NCBI GenBank assembly: GCA_018457135.1
Contig: JAGGDU010000176.1
Span: forward strand, 1 to 64,000
Direction of reading: 5' to 3'
Length of the DNA stretch: 64,000 nt
DNA from: Trichodesmium erythraeum GBRTRLIN201
GTDB lineage: Bacteria; Cyanobacteriota; Cyanobacteriia; Cyanobacteriales; Microcoleaceae
The translations under genes were made by a program, and so were the position numbers. The notes beneath the pieces were generated by a model. That model ran no database searches. It was not told the DNA's origin and worked only from the letters and a program-made list of their open reading frames with translations. This document shows, in pieces, positions 1-8,616 of the stretch (positions within the stretch are counted from its first letter, which is position 1; each line of letters starts with the position of its first letter).

Positions 1-438
1 AAAGAGGTTTCCTCGTTCCCTTATTCCTTTATTACGATTGATTTAGTGGGGTAAACTCTCCCGGAGGCCTTGAATGGTTGTTGACATAAACCAATGGATA
101 TTTATGCCCATTATTCCTCTGACTTTCGTCCTACATTCCACAGCTACCTTTGGAATGGTCCTGTATGACGGGAGTTTGATTACCTTCCTGTTCGTCCACT
201 TGTCAACCTTTGCTCGCGGTATCGTTCCTCGGTAACTGGTATTTTCCCGCTTTTAAACCAGCTTCAGGGATTGATGTTCAGTCGCTACCCTGTGGTCTAC
301 GCTGTCAACCTAACAACAAGGTGGATGGAATTTCACCATCAAGGTAATAAGAGTTGTTCTAAATCGGGGTATCCCATGTATTGATTTAGGACGGTCATTT
401 ATACCCAGTTTCCTGGTTTAGTGACCAACGAGTCGCAC
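1..438 (-). ncRNA. HEARO / IscB omega-RNA-like element, copy 1 (runs off left edge)
   Basis: This is a structured, non-coding stretch read on the minus strand. It begins with GTGCGACTCGTT at 438-427, contains the hairpin GATGGTGAAATTCCATC (340-324) and GGTTGACAGC (310-301), then GGTAGCGACT (289-280) and CATCAATCC (276-268), and later several GC-rich stems. The same blocks occur in the same order in a second copy beginning at 1565, so this is a repeated RNA-like element and not chance. Order, size and style resemble HEARO RNAs, now known as IscB-associated omega-RNAs. An iscB gene would be expected left of position 1, outside the window. The identification is from memory of the family; the homology between the two copies is seen directly. 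Confidence 0.55.
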
Positions 439-956
439 CCATTGTTTACAGTTAGTTTTCCCTTCTGTGTTGACAATTAATTGTTCAATAAACTGGTCAG
501 TATGTTTATTTACTCGCTTCACTTAAATTTAATAGGCTGGATGAAGCTTGAGTGATGCCTATCCCACAGTCACCTTCTGTCAATTTATTCATGTGACCAT
601 GTTTTTGTTTTTTTGAACAAATGACCAAAATTTATCACTGCTAACCTGTGAGGTTTTCAGATTTTCTACATGGCCATTATGAATCATTTCTCCCTTTTAA
701 AAGGTCGTCCTCACCAAACTGACTACCGTCTTATAGGCCAGGTTTACTGTTCAACTAGTTCCTCTTAAACTACTAACCTCAACATGAGCCTGTAGAACCA
801 TAGGGATTTTTTCATGTCCAACTTTTCGCCAGTAGTAAAGAGCGTCAAAAGTATCGGTGAAAGTTTGTAGGCATTCAGGACAATAATATCGTTGAGAACA
901 TTACTAGTCTTTCCATGTTTATGATTTTCCTGATGGCCACAAAAAGGACATTTCAT
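439..956 (-). pseudogene. IS1-family transposase fragment, interrupted by the omega-RNA-like element
   Basis: The minus-strand frames encode an N-terminal zinc-finger start (MKCPFCGHQENHKHGKTS), then in shifted frames segments like VENLKTSQVSSD, LTEGDCGIGITQASS and TDQFIEQLIVNTEGKTNC, the typical order of an IS1-family transposase. Several stops and frame changes break it. The coding match ends at about 439, where the element starting GTGCGACTCGTT begins. A second decayed IS1 copy at 13046-13743 continues past this point, so the junction can be read as an insertion into IS1. It is not functional. Confidence 0.75.
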
Positions 957-1323
957 AATAATTGAGAGTATTTCTTGAAAGTATTTAGGGATAATACTCA
1001 TACTATTATTCCTAAACTTTCTTGATGCAGTACCGAAATTTCTATAGGATATATAGAAAGAAAAATCTATAGCACTCACCTCAATATTTACAAATTTGAA
1101 GGAACAATCATTTTGCACTTATAGACATAATTTTATAGTTTATCTACAGAACTCTTAAGCTTAAAAAAATGTCTGAGGATAAAACAATCTTTCACTTCTA
1201 ACGGCAATTCTCAACCAGAGTTAGTCCAGAATATACAAAAGTAATTAAGCAACTAAGCAAAATTTGTGATAAAACGATAGAATTATAAGCCGTAGTATCT
1301 GGCAATATAATCTGAAACTTACT
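957..1323. other. AT-rich gap without a gene
   Basis: No supported gene is seen. The upstream part of the IS1 relic probably extends a short way into it. The remainder precedes the small gene at 1324 and may carry its promoter. Confidence 0.5.
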
Positions 1324-1584
1324 ATGAATGAAACAACTAACGAATTAGTCGAAAATATGCCTAGGGAGCAGAGGGTTGGGCAACTGCGTAACTTAATTGA
1401 AACCCTACATATAGCCGATGAAGTGGCCAATAAAGGCTATCTAATCACTAGCTCTGAACTGGCAGATTTAATGGATATCAATGCCAGTGCAGTTACTAGT
1501 CGTGGAGATCATTGGGTATGGCGGAACTGGGTTGTATCTAGAGTCCGTCGTGAAGGGAACCAAAGTGCGATTCGTTTCTGCTAA
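1324..1584 (+). CDS. Small conserved cyanobacterial protein, C-terminus disrupted by an element
   Basis: This encodes 86 residues from an ATG start. The central part (SSELADLMDINASAVTSRGD, followed by WVWRNWVVSRVRREGNQ) looks like a small helix-turn-helix protein known to me as a conserved hypothetical in cyanobacteria. The last codons after GNQ (about position 1563) are derived from the inserted omega-RNA-like element, whose left end GTGCGATTCGTT starts at 1565. The native C-terminus has therefore been replaced by five foreign residues and a stop. A DNA-binding role is only inferred from the HTH-like pattern. It may be a pseudogene or a still functional truncated protein. Confidence 0.5.
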   Translation: MNETTNELVENMPREQRVGQLRNLIETLHIADEVANKGYLITSSELADLMDINASAVTSRGDHWVWRNWVVSRVRREGNQSAIRFC

Positions 1585-1717
1585 AAGTTAGGGTCATAGT
1601 ACCAAGATGTGAGCAGAGTAAGGCCATTAGCCTTATAACTAAATGACCTTGGAGGTGTGATTCCTCCTGCCCAGGTGCAGGGTTGACAGCATCACCCCTA
1701 CGGTAGCGACTAGCCAT
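1565..1717 (+). ncRNA. HEARO / omega-RNA-like element copy 2, 5' exon
   Basis: It starts with GTGCGATTCGTT, shares with copy 1 the block ACCTTGGAGGTGTGATTCCT (hairpin 1651-1667), then GGTTGACAGC (1681-1690) and GGTAGCGACT (1702-1711). It ends at CAT (1715-1717), where a group II intron enters. Joining 1717 to 4182 restores CATCAATCC exactly as in uninterrupted copy 1. If it acts as an omega-RNA, the guide would be the flanking sequence just upstream of 1565, as is known for IscB systems. No iscB gene is present on its 3' side in this window, so this would be a stand-alone or orphaned copy. Confidence 0.5.
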
Positions 1718-2353
1718 GTGCGATGTGAAAATCGTATATCCAACGTGTACAACACGCTAAGAATGAGGAGCTGTCTCCTCCAAGGGATTCTCTCCCCTTG
1801 TCCCCATGTAAAGGAGTCACTGACTCTGCCTACGTCAACAGTAAGTAATGAAACTGACGGAATGCAAGGCACAAAAGTCCAAGCTACAAAACCTGAATTG
1901 TAAGGAAGACAAGGGGAAGATTGAGAAGGATTAACGAAAGTAAACCATTATTGATAGTCCCGTAATTCGCTCTAAGAGTGAAACCAGGTTGATACACTCT
2001 GACCAAAAGGTAAGCAGGTTGGTTATGACAGTATGGCTGGTCATAATGAGAGAACTAAACTCCTGCCGGGATAGAGATGGAATCCTAACTCAATTGAAGT
2101 TCAGATGTACGGGACACAGTAAGCCCTATAGGTTCTCAGGTGAAGGTCCAAAACTTGAGTAGGTCAACTGTAAAGAAGACGGAATTATCTAGAGGGTAAA
2201 GGAAGGTGGAGAAAGCAAATGCTTCTGTGTAATACAGGAGATAGGGGTACCCTTCAAGAAGCCTGAGGGCTAAAATATTTGCCCTACATTGAAAGATGGC
2301 AGACTTCCACCAGGTCTCAAACGATAAAACTTCAAAGAAGGAACTGAGCCGAA

Positions 2354-3823
2354 GTGAAAGATAGATTCAGTAATGAAATCGGAGCTAAGGAACCATTAAA
2401 AGAGTGGTTGGACATTAATTGGAAGACCATTAAAAAGTGTGTTAGGAACCTAAGACGGAGAATTTATCGTGCTAAACAGAACAGTCAGTGGAATAAGGTT
2501 CGCAGCCTAATGAAACTGATGCTACGCAGTTACTCCAACCTACTACTGTCAGTGCGAAGGGTGACTCAAGAAAACCAAGGGATACGAAGGATGGGGAGAG
2601 ACGCTCAGACGGCAAAGACTTCTGTAGAAAAAGTCAAACTTGTCAAAGAAATGCTGACATATAGGCTGTGGCAAGCCAAACCAGCTAAAAGGGTATACAT
2701 CCCCAAGGCAAACCGTCAACAAGGTCCACTAGGCATCCCCACAGTCAAAAACCGAGTTGCTCAGGCAGTTGTTAAGAATGGGTTAGAACCAATTTGGGAC
2801 GCAGAATTCGAGACAAATTCCTACGGATTCCACCCAGGTAGAAGTTGCCATGATCCTCTTGAACAATTCTGGATTAGACTCCAAAAAGGAAAGGATACAT
2901 GGATACTAGATGTCGATATTAAACAAGATTTTGACAATATTACCCATGAATACATCCTCAAAGCTATCGGAGAAATCCCTGGTAGAGAGTTAATCAAGCA
3001 ATGGCTAAAAGCAGGGTATTTAGAAGCCGAAGTTTTCCACAAGACAGAGGGGGGGACTTCTTCAAGAGGCATAATTAGCCCCTTACTTGCCAACATAGCC
3101 TTTGATGGGATGGAAAGATTGTTAGCTAGGTACAAAACAGTGAAAACCTATCAATGTACAAGGCCGACAACGGATGAGGAATACACCAAGAAAAAGAAGT
3201 TAGATAAATACGGATTTATCCGATACGCTGATGACTTCATAATCACCGCTCGAAGTGAGGAAGACATCAAAGCGATAATCCCCACTATTGAAAAATGGCT
3301 ATCAGAAAGAGGATTAGAACTTAATAAGGACAAAACCAACTTAGTTCATATTGAACAAGGATTCAACTTTTTAGGGTTCAATGTCCGCCAGTTCAACGGT
3401 AGCTGCTTCATAGTTCCACAAAAAGAGAAAGTTAAGGAATTTCTCACACTAATTCGGGGGTGGCTCAAAGCACACCCGACCAGTACACAAGAAGCAGTAA
3501 TTGCAAACCTTAATTCAATTATTAGAGGATGGGGGAACTACTACAGACATGGTGTAAGTCAACGAATATTTTCCTATGTTGACCACGAAATTTGGAAATC
3601 ACTCTGGCAATGGTCATTAAGAAGACACTCGAAGCGAGTGGGGAAACAAAAAGGAAAAGGTAAGGAATGGGTGCGAAAGAAATACTTCAAAACCGTCAAC
3701 GGAAACAAGTGGACTTTCGCAACAAACATAAGCAATAGGTATGGCAAGAAGGAAACAATAGCCATCTGCCGACTAGGAAAAGTTCCCATTCAACGTCATG
3801 TAAAAATTAAAGGCACGGCATAG
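2354..3823 (+). CDS. ltrA: Group II intron reverse transcriptase/maturase (endonuclease domain lost)
   Basis: The intron-encoded protein has 489 residues with a GTG start. It shows the RT fold in order: N-terminal RT0 region, SYGFHPGRS (about 156-164), the aspartate motif LDVDIKQDFDNI (185-196), ISPLLANIAFDGME (241-254) and the catalytic YADD (291-294). The maturase X domain follows, with IRGWGNYYRHG and KSLWQWSLRRH. RT and maturase parts look intact, so it could help the intron splice and copy itself. The usual C-terminal HNH endonuclease is cut off by a stop after KIKGTA, and its decayed remains follow at 3824-4105. GTSSRG replaces the more usual GTPQGG before the ISPLL motif. Confidence 0.9.
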   Translation: MKDRFSNEIGAKEPLKEWLDINWKTIKKCVRNLRRRIYRAKQNSQWNKVRSLMKLMLRSYSNLLLSVRRVTQENQGIRRMGRDAQTAKTSVEKVKLVKEMLTYRLWQAKPAKRVYIPKANRQQGPLGIPTVKNRVAQAVVKNGLEPIWDAEFETNSYGFHPGRSCHDPLEQFWIRLQKGKDTWILDVDIKQDFDNITHEYILKAIGEIPGRELIKQWLKAGYLEAEVFHKTEGGTSSRGIISPLLANIAFDGMERLLARYKTVKTYQCTRPTTDEEYTKKKKLDKYGFIRYADDFIITARSEEDIKAIIPTIEKWLSERGLELNKDKTNLVHIEQGFNFLGFNVRQFNGSCFIVPQKEKVKEFLTLIRGWLKAHPTSTQEAVIANLNSIIRGWGNYYRHGVSQRIFSYVDHEIWKSLWQWSLRRHSKRVGKQKGKGKEWVRKKYFKTVNGNKWTFATNISNRYGKKETIAICRLGKVPIQRHVKIKGTA

Positions 3824-4105
3824 CCGGAGAACCCCTCTTTAACCAAATATTTGAAATAACGTTATACAAAATATGACAAAGCTCATCGGGTCAAGGTTCA
3901 AAATACTACAAAATTACCTAAGCTCAGAGCTGGAAATGTTCCTATGAGTGGTGAACACTTATTTAACTGAGAGAAACTGCACACCCATCAAAAAAATAAG
4001 GGTGAAAGACGGTGGCATGGACAAAATTTATGGCCTAGTCCACTTGTATAAATGTTGTCACAAATATATATACACAGGCAAATGTTCTGTAAGGCAAGAG
4101 GCTTG
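3824..4105 (+). pseudogene. Decayed HNH endonuclease domain of the intron-encoded protein
   Basis: Reading on in frame past the stop gives a recognisable ancestral continuation: PENPSLTKYLK, RYTKYDKAHRV, SGEHLFN, EKLHTH. After a frameshift it continues VKDGGMDKIYGLVHLYKCC and HKYIYTG. This is the zinc-finger/HNH domain of related intron proteins. It carries three nonsense codons, at least one frameshift, and loss of the two Cys normally before GEHL (now V and S). The ancestral stop would overlap the start of domain V near 4105. The domain that cuts the second DNA strand during retrohoming is therefore gone. Confidence 0.75.
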
Positions 4106-4181
4106 AGCCGGATGATGGGACAACTGTCAAGTCCGGTTCTTAGGGGGGAGAGATACGGCGACGTACTTTCTCCTACCCAAC

Positions 4182-4470
4182 CAATCCGTAAAGCGGGGTG
4201 AAAAGGTGGTACAACTGACAGCTTAGGTTGGTTCCCATCGAGCAAAATACCCATTGGATAGCTATAGTGCGAAGATGTGAGTGAAGCGTCGTTACGTTCA
4301 ACCAGTGAAATAAGCTGTGACACTGGAGCCAAAAGGCAAAGGATAGGGAGTTAGCGAGATTTGGTTCGACTAACAAGCACTTCCCCTAAACCCGGCGCAA
4401 AGCATCATCCTAAAGGTATATAGATAAGGTCATTTGGAACGAAGTAACCCATGAAAAACTCTTGAATAGC
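4182..4470 (+). ncRNA. HEARO / omega-RNA-like element copy 2, 3' exon (diverged)
   Basis: The first bases CAATCC...AAAGCGGG match copy 1 (CAATCC...GAAGC). Further down, similarity becomes patchy: CGAGCAAA, GGAACGAAG, and AAACTC appear in both. The right end is not clear; the similarity fades near 4470. There is no open reading frame for an IscB-type protein after it. Confidence 0.35.
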
Positions 4471-5082
4471 TATTTATTAACACTCAGCCACAGAAGTCAC
4501 AATTAAAAAGTAGGGGCTTTCTGGCCATTACCCCGTACATTCTTGTTATGACAATATTTGAGAGGCGCGAGAATCTCAATTACTCTGGGAAGTGCTATAA
4601 TTCTTTTTTTTAGTGCAATACTTGAGTAAAAAATAAGCTTTTAAGCTTCCTATTTGAAGTTATCTGTTATCAGAAACTTCTGAAAATATTGTGGGGAGCA
4701 ATGCAAAAGGGAGCAGCGCAAAAGGGAGAAAGAGTATAGTAGGTTGGCAGGTTGCTGCAAAACTACTTAATTTATCAAAAAAATGTATTTTTCAATGCAC
4801 TTTGTTCTCCTGAAAAAGTCTCTCAAAGACTTAAAGATAACTTGTCTATTTTGCCCAAGTTTTTTTAAGAAAGATGTTTATATAATAAAGCATTTTAAGG
4901 GAATAACAAAAATCAACTGAGGTACTGATAACTGATAACTGAGATAGTAAATTCAAGTAGGTGCTAACCGTATGTTTGATTGGGAGGGATTGTGTCACAA
5001 GCAAAAGCCCTTTGTTAATTTAATGGGATATGCAGACGGACACACGGTGATTTGGAATGTAGAGTTTGAGTAAGTAATATAA
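4471..5082. other. Gap between intron elements
   Basis: AT-rich, without a convincing gene. A 33-codon frame at 4972-5073 (MFDWEGLCHKQKPFVNLMGY, then ADGHTVIWNVEFE) precedes the RT gene and is of unknown meaning. The short repeat TGATAACTGATAACTGA is at about 4926. The folded domain I expected upstream of an intron ORF is not seen here. Confidence 0.4.
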
Positions 5083-6432
5083 ATGTCTAATACGAGTTTA
5101 AAGACTACGGGGGAATGGAAAGAGTGGCGTGAGATTAATTGGACAAAAGTTGAGCGTCGGGTCTTCAAGTTACAGAAAAGAATCTACAGAGCCTCTCAAC
5201 GTGGTGATGTTATTGCAGTTCGTAAGCTCCAAAAAATGCTGATAAAATCTTGGTATGGGAGGTTGTTGGCGGTGCGTAGGTTTAGTCAAATTAACCAGGG
5301 TGAGAAAATAATAGAAGTTGGTGGTGTTCAATTATTGTCTCCAGACAAATGTTTTGCCTTGGCTAAAAGATTAAAACTAAATAGCAAAGTTAAACCAATG
5401 ATAAGTACTGTTAAGGACCAACCCTTGCAAATACTTGTCAAGATGTCTCTAGAGAACCAATGGGAAGCAAAGTTTGAACTTTCTTCTTATGGGTTTAAGC
5501 TACCGAAGTCATGTCAGGACGCTATGAAAGCAATTGTTAATTGTGTTAAGTTTCATCCGAAATATTTACTGAAAGCTGATATAAGTCAATGCTTTAAGTG
5601 TTTTGATCATGAACAACTATTAAAAAAATTAGATACCTATCCCACTTTACGCAAACAAATTCGAGTTTGGTTAAAAGATGGTTTGATCAATGGTAAAGAC
5701 TTGTTTAAATGGGAGGAAGTCATTTCTCCACTACTGGCAAATATAGCTTTCCATGATACAGAAGAAAAAATCAAACATTACACTAAAGCACTGAGTGATC
5801 AATGTGAAGGTTTAAGTTTGATTCGTTATGGAGGTAACTTGGTGATCGCTCACAAAAATATTGAGGTAGTTCAAAAATGCCAATATATAATTAGAGAGTG
5901 CTTATCTGACTTATGTTTGGAATTAAAACCTAGTCAAATTATTATTTATCACACACTATATAGGTGTGGTGAAGAAGAACCTGGATTTGATTTCTTGGGG
6001 TTTAATATTAGACAACATAAGGTTAGTAAAAACCAAAGTAAGCTGGGTTTTAAAACCAAAATCAAACCAAGTACGGGGATGATCAGAAGTCATTATTGTC
6101 ACATTGCTGAGGTGATAGATAAATATAAGTCTGCATCACAAGCTGTCTTAATCAGAAAACTCAACCCTATTGTTAAAAGTTGGGTAAACTATTACTCGAA
6201 ATTATTTGTGAGTAAGAAAATTTTCCAGGATTTGGATAATTTAATATTCCAAAAACTCTGGGGTTGGGCAAAAAGAAGACACCCTAATCAAAATAATCAT
6301 TGGATTTATCAAAAATATTGGCAAAGTATTGGGGAAAACAAGAGAGAATTTTTTGGTAGTGACAAGAATGGCAGTCAAGTTAGATTATTGAGGCACGCAA
6401 ACTTGATTTATTGGAGCATAGAATTGGCATAG
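5083..6432 (+). CDS. Group II intron RT-like maturase with destroyed RT active site
   Basis: 449 residues from an ATG. It has the same layout as the 2354-3823 protein: N-terminal INWTKVERRVFKLQKRIYRA, SSYGFKLPKS, ADISQCFKCFDHE (165-177), VISPLLANIAFHD (213-225), DFLGFNIRQ, and the maturase stretch KSWVNYYSKLF plus QKLWGWAKRRH. The catalytic YADD is replaced by YGGN (249-252), and the GTPQGG region is missing. It should not reverse transcribe, yet the frame stays open for 450 codons with a recognisable X domain. A splicing-only maturase is possible. The HNH region after it is decayed. Confidence 0.8.
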   Translation: MSNTSLKTTGEWKEWREINWTKVERRVFKLQKRIYRASQRGDVIAVRKLQKMLIKSWYGRLLAVRRFSQINQGEKIIEVGGVQLLSPDKCFALAKRLKLNSKVKPMISTVKDQPLQILVKMSLENQWEAKFELSSYGFKLPKSCQDAMKAIVNCVKFHPKYLLKADISQCFKCFDHEQLLKKLDTYPTLRKQIRVWLKDGLINGKDLFKWEEVISPLLANIAFHDTEEKIKHYTKALSDQCEGLSLIRYGGNLVIAHKNIEVVQKCQYIIRECLSDLCLELKPSQIIIYHTLYRCGEEEPGFDFLGFNIRQHKVSKNQSKLGFKTKIKPSTGMIRSHYCHIAEVIDKYKSASQAVLIRKLNPIVKSWVNYYSKLFVSKKIFQDLDNLIFQKLWGWAKRRHPNQNNHWIYQKYWQSIGENKREFFGSDKNGSQVRLLRHANLIYWSIELA

Positions 6433-6688
6433 CAGAAGTCAGAAATAAAATTCTTACTGTGAATAAATTTGAGAGTGTGAGAATTTCCTAAGTTCCCTGA
6501 TGACTGCTATAAAAAGACAAAGTGCTAACTGCAATTTATGGACATTACTACGATGTAAAAACTGTTTATTATGACAGTGGAGGTACTCTTTTAATCAGGG
6601 CCTAATCACTGAGGAGCCGGATGAGGTGAAAGTCTCACGTCCGGTTCTGAAGACGAGCAGTTCTGGTGATAGAATTGCTTAGTTTAAC
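6433..6688 (+). mobile_element. 3' end of a 5'-truncated group II intron (decayed ORF tail, domains V and VI)
   Basis: Domain V is a clear hairpin at 6614-6649 (GAGCCGGATGAGG...CCGGTTCTG), and domain VI follows at about 6651-6685 with a candidate bulged A at 6681; the 3' end is probably 6687-6688. The frame across domain V reads EEPDEVKVSRPVLK followed by TSSSGDRIA and a stop, a typical C-terminal tail of cyanobacterial intron proteins that overlaps domains V-VI. Just upstream, GHYYDVKTVYYDSGG is the relic of its HNH end. No 5' GUGYG end or domain I is recognisable before the ORF. Confidence 0.75.
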
Positions 6689-7475
6689 TTCTCTGGCAAT
6701 TAGAAAGGGTAGATTAACTTTACCCATTACTTCCTATTTAATTAGGAATTTTAAAATTAGCGATCGCTTATCTTCATCAGTTGAGGAGCGATCGCTTATA
6801 CTAAGTTTTGTAACTTTTACTACAAATTTATACTAGTTAATCATTAATAGTCATTAAAAGTATATATTAGTTATAATTTTTTGTCATCAAATAAATAATT
6901 ATAGTATACTATGCATCTAACTTAAACTATTTAAGGAGTAATTTTTTCTAGATTATCTTTTGGTTCTATCTTCAGAGATACCTTCAATACCCCGAACTCT
7001 TCTAATGATTAAAATCTCTAAAGATTATCACTTCGCTTTATGATTAGCAACTATAATTTTACCTTGATTTTTCTTTTAGAGAGGTCTATGACTTACTATT
7101 ATAATGCACCATTAATGCACCATTTTCCCTATTTCAGTCAATTAGGAGGAACGGTAAATATTTCTAATATTGTTAACATACCAATCATATAATTGACTAT
7201 TGCTAAAATGATTTTGATTATATTCAACTAAATATTTATATTTTTCACAGCCAGACTAATATCACAGAGTTTTTCTTCTTCCTATTTTATTTTTAGGTTA
7301 GGAACGTAAATTAAATAATACCGGAAATTTGTAGTTTTTGCCTGGGAAATTTCTTGAGCTTAATTAATTTTTATGGCTTTATTTTGTTCTCATTTCTTAG
7401 CTTAAATTTCATCATTGATCTTGAAGTCAATCTCTTTGATTATCTCCTCAAGCACTTTTTGGTTTAGTCGAGCTT

Positions 7476-7718
7476 TTGATAAGATTACAATTATTATTAT
7501 ATTTAATTTCCCGATCTAAAACTATACAAATTTCAAAGTTAACTAATTACTTTCAGCTACCAATCAAATCTGAAAGTAAGGGAAAATATATACAAAATAT
7601 TGAACAAGAATTAAAGCTATGTCAAAGATTAAAAAGCTGTACAATTGTTGACTTTTTAGGATTAATTAAAATTAATAAAAGTAACTTTTTTTCTAATATT
7701 GTTGGCGATTATACTTGA
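7476..7718 (+). pseudogene. Possible IS4-type transposase N-terminal relic
   Basis: The 80-codon frame starts IRLQLLLYLISRSKTIQISK and continues LTNYFQLPIKSESKGKYIQ. This recalls the N-terminal helix region of cyanobacterial IS4-like transposases (LQLL...HKQ.RIE.LA..FP.PI..ESRRR). After about 45 residues the match is lost. It is a weak call from memory. Confidence 0.3.
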
Positions 7719-8462
7719 AAATTTATTTAATACAAGCAGTAGGTGTGATATGATGCTGGTAATGCAACGCTGTCCAACCGCACTACACTCACATATATTC
7801 TCAATAAGCGTTCCCTTTCTGTTTAAGTGTTCCTTGCTTTCAACAGGCAAATCATTCTCTACATATAACTTTCAACTAGCTTGTCACCCCTTCAATAAAT
7901 TTCTATATATAACTCTATTTTGAATACTGAGTGCTACTCTTTTTTCCTCTCTGATTAATATATGTCTGAAAATATTATTGTTATGTTAGTCAAGCCTTTT
8001 TGTTAAGGTAAAAAAATTTTTCTGAGAGTATGAACCCTCTGAAAAGCTATCCTTAGAACTTTTGCGACATTTGTTTGAGTTAATTTATCTTTCATAGTTG
8101 GGATATGGGTCTTGTTGAATAAATCTGAAATTTACATCTAATATCTGAGTAGGTAGACACAATTAATTACACATTTTATCAAAGGGAGTCTCTTATACTA
8201 CATATCTCACATGAAATTAGGTAGGTAAACAATTTTTTTTAAGTGCTTATATTAATTACTTATTTAGATATTTGAGATTTTATAGTATCATCGTAAATAT
8301 TAAAATTAAAAGCTTCTATAGTCGCATTACTTGACTTTGAATATTTTATTTGTAATCAACAATTATATCTAGCCTAGAAAAATTACTTAAATACTAAACT
8401 AATAGTAATTCCCCAAAAAAATGTATACTGATATGATGCTTTAATTCTTATAGTAGTTCTGG

Positions 8463-8616
8463 AGTTAAGTAAATAGCCATGAAAAAAATTAGCTATTAAG
8501 ATTTGTAGACTGAGTTTAAGATATTCTCTTCTACAGATTTGATTTGAGATAAATTTATATTTTGTTACATAGTAACCAATTTCAACACTAATTTCAACAC
8601 TAACTTACTTCATTAG
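8463..8616 (+). repeat. Dispersed intergenic repeat, copy 1
   Basis: This copy is about 150 bp, with the blocks TTAAGTAAATAGCCATGAAA, ATTAAGATTTGTAGACTGA, TCTACAGATTTGATTTGAGA, TTTTGTTACATAGTAACCAA and AACACTAACTTACTT. The same order of blocks recurs at 40851-40982, in part at 35231-35306, and reversed at 59155-59250. It has no coding frame. Confidence 0.7.

Larger units (their letters stand above)
1718..4181 (+). mobile_element. Complete group II intron inside the omega-RNA-like element
   Basis: The 5' end is GTGCGAT (1718-1724), matching the GUGYG consensus. EBS1 (ATGGCTGG, 2033-2040) pairs over 8 positions with the exon bases 1710-1717. A likely EBS2 (TCGCT, 1967-1971) pairs with 1705-1709. 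Domain IV carries the reverse transcriptase gene (2354-3823). Domain V (about 4105-4140, GAGCCGG...CCGGTTCT) has the expected hairpin, and domain VI (about 4144-4178) has a bulged A at 4175, seven bases from the end, which is AC at 4180-4181. Both exon borders are confirmed by alignment with copy 1 of the host element. RNA structural features look intact, so splicing is plausible. Confidence 0.88.

Noticed and set aside
1718-1903. 61-codon frame at the intron 5' end
   Set aside because: It lies in the conserved ribozyme domain I sequence, which explains the bases better than a protein.
4926-4945. TGATAACTGATAACTGA repeats as a CRISPR or iteron
   Set aside because: Only two short units without spacers; a simple repeat common in this type of genome.
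7699-7923. 74-codon frame in the long gap
   Set aside because: No recognisable motif and in an AT-rich non-coding stretch; it overlaps the possible IS4 relic frame.
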